The notes below the pieces were generated by a model. That model saw only the letters and a list, made by a program, of their open reading frames with translations. It made no database searches and was not told the DNA's origin. DNA of 5,029 nucleotides from NCBI GenBank assembly GCA_938001995.1, contig CALLAV010000063.1, positions 1-5,029 on the forward strand, given 5' to 3'. Shown one piece after another: positions 1 through 4,585 of this stretch (position 1 is the stretch's first letter; every line of letters begins with the position of its first letter). Source of the stretch: an uncultured Amylibacter sp. (GTDB taxonomy: Bacteria; Pseudomonadota; Alphaproteobacteria; Rhodobacterales; Rhodobacteraceae). The translations under genes and the position numbers were made by a program.

Positions 1-1710
1 GAGGCGCGCTACGATTTCTGCAGAAACTGGCACCGCTGTCCAACCCGCTGTGCGGCGTTCTTCGCCATGCGCGCGGATGGATGGCTCGTCGAGCGTGACG
101 ACGAGAACATATTTTGGATCGCTGGCTGGAAAAACGCTGGCAAAGGTGGAAATCACTTTATCGTCGTAATACCCACCGCTTGGTTTTGGTTTATCCGCAG
201 ACCCTGTTTTGCCTGCAACCTCATATCCCTTCACTTCGCCAAAACTCGCCGTGCCTTTGGTCACAACCTTGCGCAACATCGTTACCAGCTTTTCAGAGGT
301 TTTGTTCGAAATGATCTGCTCACGATTAGGTTGAACGCCGTCTTGTTTCACAATCGTCGGCTTCACGGCATACCCACCGTTGCCCATAGTGGCATAAGCG
401 GTGGCCAGATGTAGCGGTGTCGCCGCAATGCCGTGGCCATAAGAAATGGTCATAGTGGAAATATCGGACCAACGCTTTGGCAGCAAAGGTCGTGTCTTGC
501 GCGCTTCGCCCAATTCTACGGGAACGGCGTCAAAAAAACCAAGTTTATCAAGCATTTCCTGCTGCGCACCCGCACCCGCCGCCAGCGCCATACGGGCCGT
601 GCCGATGTTAGAAGACTTCACAATAATATCCGTGACAGACAGTTGCTTGCCATAATCATGGAAGTCGCGAATTTTAAATTTGCCCCATTTCAGTGGCCCA
701 CGGGTGTCGATCATCGTGTTCTCGTTGACCAAACCCAACTCAAGGTTAATGCCCGCCTGAAAAATCTTAAACGTTGATCCCAACTCGTAAACCCCTTGGC
801 TCGCGCGGTTAAACAACGGGCTGTCGGATTGATCACCCGTCGTCAGAACACGCGGGCGGTTGTTTGGGTCAAAGTCAGGCAAAGACGCCATCGACAGAAT
901 TTCGCCCGTGTGGATATCCATCAGGATCGCACCCGCGCCCTTGGCGTTCATCAGCTTTACGCCGCCTGCCAGCACTTCACGCATGGCAGATTGGGCCGTC
1001 ATGTCGATAGAGAGCTGCAATGGCTCCCCTTCACGGGCGGGGTCACGCAGGGTTTCGTCGAAATACCGCTCCACACCCGCAATGCCGATCACTTCGGCGG
1101 CGTTCACGCCTTCTTTGCCAAAACTCGCACCACCCAAGATATGCGCCGCCAATTTACCATTTGGATACAAACGCATTTCGCGAGGACCAAACAACAGGCC
1201 CGGCTCACCCAGATCGTGGACCAATTGCTGCTGCTCGGGACTGATTTTCTTTTTGATCCACAGGAATTTACGCTTGCCCGTAAAATCTGTGGTCAACTTG
1301 TCGAGTTCCAAATCAGGGAAAATCTCGGCCAATCCTTTGGCCGCCGCCGCTGGGTCAACCATCAAAGGTGGTTGTGCATAAAGGGCCGTGGTGGCCAGAT
1401 TTGTCGCCAAGATTTCGCCATTGCGATCCACGATATCCGCCCGTTGGTTGGCGATCTGTGGAATGGACGCAGTGGATACGGGTTCAACTGGTTCAGATGC
1501 GGCAAGCGTGCTCATGCGCACACCCACAACCGAGAAACACAAAAAGAAAAAGATACCGAGCACCATCAGGCGGCTTTCGGCCCGACGGCGCATTTTCATC
1601 TGCACTTTTACATTGCGAATGGCCCGTTCTTCGGCCTCGATCACATCGGGGTTTTCACCTTTTTCACGGGCGTCGAGCACACGGGCAAGAGGGCGAAGCG
1701 GCGTTCTCAT
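1..1710 (-). CDS. ftsI: FtsI (PBP3), septal peptidoglycan transpeptidase, C-terminus cut by window edge
   Basis: Class B penicillin-binding protein that cross-links septal peptidoglycan in the periplasm, working with FtsW and the FtsQLB complex. The frame stays open for 570 codons from the ATG at 1710 to base 1, so only a short C-terminal piece is missing. Visible parts in order: a basic cytoplasmic N-terminus of about 45 residues, one membrane segment near 46-66, a class B dimerisation/pedestal region from about 84 (NQRADIVDRNGEILATN at 88-104), and a transpeptidase domain from about 230. All three catalytic motifs are present: STFK at 312-315 (nucleophile Ser312), SSN at 366-368 and KTG at 501-503. 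The start is supported by AAGGA about 9 bases upstream and a 1-base overlap with the ftsL stop (TAATG). It lies fourth in the dcw operon. Other class B PBPs are possible in principle, but the position after ftsL makes FtsI nearly certain. Confidence 0.97.
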   Translation of the reverse strand, partial: MRTPLRPLARVLDAREKGENPDVIEAEERAIRNVKVQMKMRRRAESRLMVLGIFFFLCFSVVGVRMSTLAASEPVEPVSTASIPQIANQRADIVDRNGEILATNLATTALYAQPPLMVDPAAAAKGLAEIFPDLELDKLTTDFTGKRKFLWIKKKISPEQQQLVHDLGEPGLLFGPREMRLYPNGKLAAHILGGASFGKEGVNAAEVIGIAGVERYFDETLRDPAREGEPLQLSIDMTAQSAMREVLAGGVKLMNAKGAGAILMDIHTGEILSMASLPDFDPNNRPRVLTTGDQSDSPLFNRASQGVYELGSTFKIFQAGINLELGLVNENTMIDTRGPLKWGKFKIRDFHDYGKQLSVTDIIVKSSNIGTARMALAAGAGAQQEMLDKLGFFDAVPVELGEARKTRPLLPKRWSDISTMTISYGHGIAATPLHLATAYATMGNGGYAVKPTIVKQDGVQPNREQIISNKTSEKLVTMLRKVVTKGTASFGEVKGYEVAGKTGSADKPKPSGGYYDDKVISTFASVFPASDPKYVLVVTLDEPSIRAHGEERRTAGWTAVPVSAEIVARL

Positions 1711-2075
1711 TACGGGAATTCCTTGTCAGGGCCACGGTTTGCGCTGTTCGTGGAAATCGGGTCGGAAATCTCGTTCAAATCGATGGTGACTTGTGGATAA
1801 GACACCAGCTCAACCTCGGCAAAATGGCTCGGCATGAGGGGCAACAGACCCAGAGCTTCATAGTTCATGTCCACCAATTCGCGCAGGCGATCGGGTCGAT
1901 TCAGATAGGCCCATTCCGCCTTTAGCACCGAAATCGCTTCGCGTTCAGCGGCGATTTGCTGCTGCAAATCTGCGACGCGGCGCAGGCTGGCTTGCGTGCG
2001 ATAATTCTCTTTGTAGGCCCAATAGGCAACGCTGATAACAGCGGCACAACAGAACATATACAACAATGTTTTCAT
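1710..2075 (-). CDS. ftsL: FtsL, small bitopic divisome protein
   Basis: A 121-residue protein with the FtsL layout: a very short cytoplasmic N-terminus, one membrane segment at about 3-20 ([18 protein letters not shown]), then a heptad-like stretch at about 27-56 rich in L, Q, A and E that fits a periplasmic coiled coil. The [14 protein letters not shown] block at 54-67 is the recognisable alphaproteobacterial FtsL signature. In the family, FtsL pairs with FtsB through the coiled coil and, with FtsQ, passes the activation signal to FtsW-FtsI. A polar tail of about 35 residues (roughly 87-121) has no motif I recognise. The ATG overlaps the rsmH stop by 4 bases (ATGA). Only a weak GAG lies upstream at a usable distance, so translation probably depends on coupling to rsmH. 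FtsL sequences diverge strongly, so the call rests on size, topology, the motif and the slot between rsmH and ftsI. Confidence 0.93.
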   Translation of the reverse strand: MKTLLYMFCCAAVISVAYWAYKENYRTQASLRRVADLQQQIAAEREAISVLKAEWAYLNRPDRLRELVDMNYEALGLLPLMPSHFAEVELVSYPQVTIDLNEISDPISTNSANRGPDKEFP

Positions 2076-3070
2076 TGACTTACACTCTTTAAGCTCAGTT
2101 TTGGCAGACCCAACCCACCAAAATCGATTTCCCCCACAGGCGCATCTGTGCGACGCGCCAAACGTAATTTTGCCGACCGCGCACGCGGATTTGCGTCCAG
2201 CTCATCGTCCCGCGCCGAAATAGCTTTGCGGCCCATCAATTCAAACTGCGGTGCATCGCGAGCCTCTTCTGGGGCCCAGCGATTGCCTTTGGGCTTTGAC
2301 CCAGACCGCGCTGCCAAAAACCGCTTTACGATGCGGTCTTCTAGCGAATGAAATGTCACCACAGCCAGCACGCCGCCCGCTGCCAAAATCGCCTCGGCAG
2401 CATACAATCCACGCACCAACTGACCCAATTCGTCATTCACTGCGATGCGCAGAGCTTGAAAAGAACGTGTCGCAGGATGCGCCATGCCAGGTTTTGATTT
2501 CGGCAAAGCCTTTTCGATCACCTCAACCAATTGCGCTGTGGTCAGAACGGGGGCTTGGTTGCGGGCATCCACCATCGCTTTGGCAATGCGCCGTGATGCC
2601 CGTTCTTCACCGTATTGAAACAATATATCGGCCAGTTCAGCCTCGGACGCTGTGTTCACAACATCTGCGGCGGATTGGCCTGTCTGGCTCATTCGCATGT
2701 CCAACGGGCCGTCTTTTTGAAACGAGAACCCACGCTCTGCCTGATCGATCTGCATCGAAGACACACCGATATCGAGCACAACACCGTCCATCGGACTACT
2801 GAGCAGCGCGTCCATGTCACCAAAAGTACCTTCGACCAGCTGTAACCGATCGCCGTAATCGCCCGACCACGCCTTTGCACGGTCAAACACTTCGGGGTCG
2901 CGATCAATGGCGAAAACCTGTGTGGCCCCAGCATCGAGCAGCGCGCGCGTGTACCCGCCTGCGCCAAACGTGCCATCGACCCAGCGGCCAGACACGGGCG
3001 ACACTGCATCCAAAATAGGGTCCAATAAAACTGGGATATGCGGGGAAGCAGTCTGTGCAACCTGTTCCAT
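2072..3070 (-). CDS. rsmH: RsmH (MraW), 16S rRNA m4C1402 N4-methyltransferase
   Basis: S-adenosylmethionine-dependent methyltransferase that, in the family, adds the N4 methyl group to C1402 of 16S rRNA at the decoding centre. With the start chosen here it has 332 residues, close to the family norm. Visible motifs: HIPVLL at 11-16, SAM motif I DGTFGAGG at 32-39, acidic DRDP at 56-59, LDIGVSS at 99-105, [15 protein letters not shown] at 113-127, [18 protein letters not shown] at 198-215, [10 protein letters not shown] at 240-249 and [10 protein letters not shown] at 294-303. I prefer the ATG at 3070: it lies 7 bases after the mraZ stop, has GGAAGG 11 bases upstream, and leaves a normal 10-residue lead to HIPVLL. 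An in-frame ATG at 3094 would add 8 basic residues and overlap mraZ by 17 bases, but has no clear Shine-Dalgarno. The stop overlaps the ftsL start. Confidence 0.96.
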   Translation of the reverse strand: MEQVAQTASPHIPVLLDPILDAVSPVSGRWVDGTFGAGGYTRALLDAGATQVFAIDRDPEVFDRAKAWSGDYGDRLQLVEGTFGDMDALLSSPMDGVVLDIGVSSMQIDQAERGFSFQKDGPLDMRMSQTGQSAADVVNTASEAELADILFQYGEERASRRIAKAMVDARNQAPVLTTAQLVEVIEKALPKSKPGMAHPATRSFQALRIAVNDELGQLVRGLYAAEAILAAGGVLAVVTFHSLEDRIVKRFLAARSGSKPKGNRWAPEEARDAPQFELMGRKAISARDDELDANPRARSAKLRLARRTDAPVGEIDFGGLGLPKLSLKSVSQ

Positions 3071-3077
3071 ACCGCGC

Positions 3078-3590
3078 TTACCCTTCCGCGCCATCCAAAG
3101 TGGATGTGTCCAAAAGGGTCAGCGGATCAACGTCATCCACTTCTTCTTCAACCCAGTCTTCCAGCGACGTGACATAATCGTCATAAGCACTGGGTTCCCA
3201 GATTTGAAAGGTGTCACCTGTTGCGACAAAAATCGCTTCGGATTTAATATTGATCTTTTCGCGCAATTTCGGAGACAAAACCAAACGACCTGTTTCGTCC
3301 ACGCTCAACTGCACGGATTGACCCGAAAACATCAATTCCAGCGCACGGCGGCGCTGTGAACCACGTTGCAAGCCAGCAATAAGATCGTCTACGTCATCCA
3401 TGGATTTCATGGTGTAGCCTTCGATGTAGTTGCGCGATTTGCCGCCATACACCAAGACCATGTTTGGGTTCAGACCCTCGGTCCAATCTGGATCACCTTC
3501 TTCCAGCACACGCCGAAACGGGGCCGGGATAGACACCCTGCCCTTAGCATCCACTTTGTGGGTACTTTCGCCTCTGAAACGTCGCGCCAC
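3078..3590 (-). CDS. mraZ: MraZ, AbrB-fold transcriptional regulator of the dcw cluster
   Basis: First gene of the dcw cluster. MraZ is a ring-forming DNA-binding protein with two SpoVT/AbrB-like repeats. In E. coli it binds TGGG-type repeats near its own promoter and represses the cluster. The protein here has 170 residues: repeat 1 around 4-55 with DAKGRVSIP at 14-22, and repeat 2 around 92-135 with [10 protein letters not shown] at 98-107. It ends in an acidic tail ([12 protein letters not shown] at 144-155) and is somewhat longer than the E. coli protein. I place the start at the GTG at 3590, giving MARRFRGE, because AAAAGGAG lies 8 bases upstream. An upstream GTG at 3617 would add nine residues, but it forms the end of a strong hairpin and has no Shine-Dalgarno. 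The leader carries a terminator and candidate MraZ boxes, so control by attenuation and autoregulation is plausible. Confidence 0.96.
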   Translation of the reverse strand: MARRFRGESTHKVDAKGRVSIPAPFRRVLEEGDPDWTEGLNPNMVLVYGGKSRNYIEGYTMKSMDDVDDLIAGLQRGSQRRRALELMFSGQSVQLSVDETGRLVLSPKLREKINIKSEAIFVATGDTFQIWEPSAYDDYVTSLEDWVEEEVDDVDPLTLLDTSTLDGAEG

Positions 3591-3598
3591 GAAGGGTG

Positions 3599-3606
3599 CT
3601 CCTTTT
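3599..3606 (-). promoter_or_regulatory. Strong mraZ ribosome binding site that fixes the start
   Basis: On the minus strand AAAAGGAG lies 8 bases before the GTG at 3590, the best Shine-Dalgarno match next to any start in this operon. It decides between the GTG codons at 3590 and 3617. The six bases just before it (GAGGAT, 3612-3607) are complementary to part of the upstream terminator stem, so access to this site could depend on leader folding; that last point is inference. Confidence 0.85.
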
Positions 3607-3616
3607 ATCCTCGTCA

Positions 3617-3634
3617 CCCCAAACCCATTTGGGG
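3617..3634 (-). promoter_or_regulatory. 7-bp hairpin between the leader terminator and the mraZ ribosome binding site
   Basis: A perfect inverted repeat: CCCCAAA, loop TGGG, TTTGGGG on the minus strand. The arms are 3634-3628 and 3623-3617. In RNA it would form a stable stem ending about 10 bases before the mraZ Shine-Dalgarno. No T-tract follows it on the minus strand, so it does not look like a terminator. It may protect or position the ribosome binding site, or mark the 5' end of a processed mraZ message. The structure is seen in the sequence; the role is inferred. Confidence 0.6.
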
Positions 3635-3640
3635 GGTCTT

Positions 3641-3686
3641 AAAATGGAAACGGAGGATCAAGCTGCTGCCACTGCTTGATCCTCCG
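3641..3686 (-). terminator. Rho-independent terminator/attenuator inside the mraZ leader
   Basis: A 13-bp perfect inverted repeat (CGGAGGATCAAGC at 3651-3663, its complement at 3674-3686) with a 10-base loop. On the minus strand it is followed directly by the T-rich run TTTCCATTTT (3650-3641). On the plus strand no T-run follows, so it is directional. It sits about 50 bases before the mraZ start, well inside the leader, so it should stop part of the transcripts before mraZ. This is the arrangement published for R. sphaeroides, where termination in the 5' leader of mraZ yields the sRNA UpsM. The T-run is interrupted by CCA, which would fit partial read-through. Confidence 0.8.
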
Positions 3687-3893
3687 CCCTCGTCCCGTAA
3701 AGGGATGTCCAACTGTGGTGCCACCTTGGGGGGGTGTCTGCTCGCAACCCACGTCGGATCTCTAATTTGATGCTGCTGGGCGCCTGTATGAAACCTGACT
3801 TGGTCATTTGCGAGGTCTTGATGCCTCTTATGATCCCAACTTCATCGTGTAGAAAGGTATGGCATGGGAATTTATGGAAACCAAGTGTTTTTT
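3641..3893 (-). ncRNA. upsM: UpsM-like sRNA / extended mraZ 5' leader
   Basis: In R. sphaeroides the dcw cluster has a 268-base leader before mraZ; terminated transcripts form the trans-acting sRNA UpsM, cleaved by RNase E under stress, and the leader is reported as a family feature of Rhodobacteraceae. Here a TATAAT at 3905-3900 predicts initiation near 3893, giving a leader of about 300 bases and a terminated RNA of about 250, and the terminator lies at the expected place. The interval has no convincing ORF on the minus strand. It includes a C7 run (about 3735-3729) and small local stems such as TCCC-TTTAC-GGGA near 3705-3693. Identification rests on position, strand and architecture; I could not align it to UpsM, and both ends are predictions. 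Confidence 0.65.
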
Positions 3894-3919
3894 ATGGGAA
3901 TTATAGGGTCGCGATGGCA
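3865..3919 (+). promoter_or_regulatory. Candidate MraZ box array overlapping the promoter
   Basis: Read on the plus strand, TGG-type pentamers recur with 10-base spacing: TGGGA at 3865, TGGAA at 3875, TGGGA at 3895, AGGGT at 3905 and TGGCA at 3915; the slot at 3885 (GTGTT) does not match. The spacing equals one helical turn and matches the TGGG-plus-5-base-spacer form reported for E. coli MraZ operators. The boxes at 3895 and 3905 cover the -10 hexamer, so binding would block RNA polymerase. MraZ is encoded directly downstream, so autoregulation is the natural reading. Only two of the boxes are exact TGGGA. Confidence 0.45.
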
Positions 3920-3928
3920 TACCGAACT
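3900..3928 (-). promoter_or_regulatory. Predicted mraZ/UpsM promoter
   Basis: A perfect TATAAT -10 hexamer is read on the minus strand at 3905-3900, in an AT-rich stretch at the right distance for the long mraZ leader. The -35 region is poor: 16 to 18 bases upstream lie only GTTCGG, AGTTCG or AAGTTC, none close to TTGACA. The predicted start is around 3894-3892. A consensus -10 with a weak -35 suggests that a bound protein affects use, and repeated TGGGA-like boxes overlap the -10 itself. Confidence 0.55.
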
Positions 3929-4019
3929 TACCACTCGCGCAATTTTTGCAAAATTTGGGCGAATTTTAGCTTAAATTGTTACCGAAACAGCCTTAGGCAC
4001 AACATGTAGTGGTGTTATT

Positions 4020-4049
4020 TTTTCCCATAATTTTCCCATAAAATCCCAG
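4020..4049 (-). promoter_or_regulatory. Distal cluster of three TGGGA boxes (candidate MraZ operator)
   Basis: On the minus strand three exact TGGGA pentamers occur at 4048-4044, 4038-4034 and 4027-4023, with spacers of 5 and 6 bases. On the plus strand this is two perfect adjacent copies of the 11-mer TTTTCCCATAA (4020-4030, 4031-4041) followed by a partial third (AATCCCAG). Three TGGG repeats about one helical turn apart is the layout described for the E. coli MraZ operator. The cluster lies 115-150 bases upstream of the predicted -10, in the opposite orientation to the promoter-proximal array. Confidence 0.5.
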
Positions 4050-4106
4050 ATGCGTGAAAAACACGCGAGAACATATTAAGAACATTGATTTTTTCACTGA
4101 TTTTTT

Positions 4107-4176
4107 GATTCGAATCGCTCAACGGTTCACGCAGTTTTGCCGCAATTCGCTCTAGATATAGAGCTTGATGCGAATC
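4107..4176. promoter_or_regulatory. Three GANTC (CcrM-type) methylation sites in 70 bases
   Basis: GATTC at 4107-4111 and GAATC at 4112-4116 abut as the palindrome GATTCGAATC, and another GAATC lies at 4172-4176. GANTC is the target of CcrM, the cell-cycle adenine methylase of alphaproteobacteria, whose marks affect promoters read through GcrA. The sites are seen directly. A regulatory role for the dcw promoter, about 200 bases downstream, is inference, and chance clustering is possible. Confidence 0.3.
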
Positions 4177-4204
4177 CCTCCCACGGTTTCCCATGCTCCG
4201 ATTT

Positions 4205-4585
4205 GATACGCGTGGATGACCTGTAAGCCGGATTTTGTCCAAGGGGCGAACCCCTATAGACGACCATTCATCTGGGCCTGCTGTTGCCAACAGGCTCTTG
4301 CAACCAACCCGGATCTGCTAAGGAAAGAACATCCTCGGACTTGCGCCCACGCGATCCCTATTTGGTCTTGCTCCCAGCGGGGCTTGCCATGCCAGTGATG
4401 TTACCACCACCGCGGTGGGCTCTTACTCCACCGTTTCACCTTTACCTGCGCAAGCGCGGGCAGTCTGTTCTCTGTGGCGCTTTCCCTCGGGTTGCCCCGG
4501 GCGGGCGTTACCCGCCGCCGTTGTTCTTTGGAGTCCGGACTTTCCTCACCCTTTACAAGGTGCGGCCGTCCAGCCATCCACGCAG
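4205..4585 (-). ncRNA. rnpB: RNase P RNA (A-type)
   Basis: Catalytic RNA of ribonuclease P, which removes the 5' leader from pre-tRNAs. On the minus strand the conserved elements occur in order: GAGGAAAGTCCGGACTCC (4547-4530, 5' strand of P4), GTAAGAGCCCACC and GGTGGTAACATCAC in the specificity domain, GAGCAAGACCAAATAGGG, AGATGAATGGTCG (4272-4260), and GACAAAATCCGGCTTACAGG (4238-4219, 3' strand of P4). The ends are set by helix P1: GCGTGGATG (4583-4575) pairs perfectly with CATCCACGC (4218-4210). The length of about 380 bases suits an alphaproteobacterial A-type RNA. The 5' end abuts the amidase stop codon at 4586, and no obvious terminator follows. Exact mature ends are uncertain by a few bases. 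Confidence 0.96.

Larger units (their letters stand above)
3929..4204. other. AT-rich spacer between rnpB and the mraZ promoter, no convincing gene
   Basis: About 275 bases with no protein gene I would defend. Apart from the distal TGGGA cluster it holds: a 5-bp stem with an A5 loop on the plus strand (GCGTG/CACGC, 4052-4066), a 6-bp stem GCTCTA-GATA-TAGAGC (4149-4164), two direct copies of GATTTTTT (about 4087-4106), and the palindrome GATTCGAATC (4107-4116). None of the stems is followed by a clear minus-strand T-run, so no standard terminator for rnpB is visible. A 59-codon minus-strand frame (4194-4015) crosses it but lacks a usable ribosome binding site. Confidence 0.6.

Noticed and set aside
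796..1800. A 334-codon plus-strand open frame opposite ftsI and ftsL
   Set aside because: It is antisense to ftsI, whose three catalytic motifs are intact on the minus strand. Its translation is rich in H, R, Q and W with no domain I recognise, typical of a mirror frame.
2251..2802. Long plus-strand frame opposite rsmH
   Set aside because: It overlaps a fully conserved RsmH coding region and its product looks like no family, being rich in R, P, S and H.
3963..3968. TAAAAT on the minus strand as a second mraZ promoter
   Set aside because: No -35 hexamer resembling TTGACA occurs 16 to 18 bases upstream, and the region is simply AT-rich.
3734..4009. 91-codon plus-strand frame in the mraZ promoter and leader region
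   Set aside because: It runs antisense through the predicted promoter, box array and leader RNA. I see no ribosome binding site and no recognisable protein features.
4076..4090. Possible CtrA box (TTAA-N7-TTAA) near 4076
   Set aside because: After TTAA and seven bases the next four are GATT, not TTAA; only one half-site is present.
4015..4290. Longer 91-codon version of the minus-strand spacer frame starting inside rnpB
   Set aside because: Its first 30 or so codons are the 3' end of RNase P RNA, so that start cannot be that of an ordinary gene.
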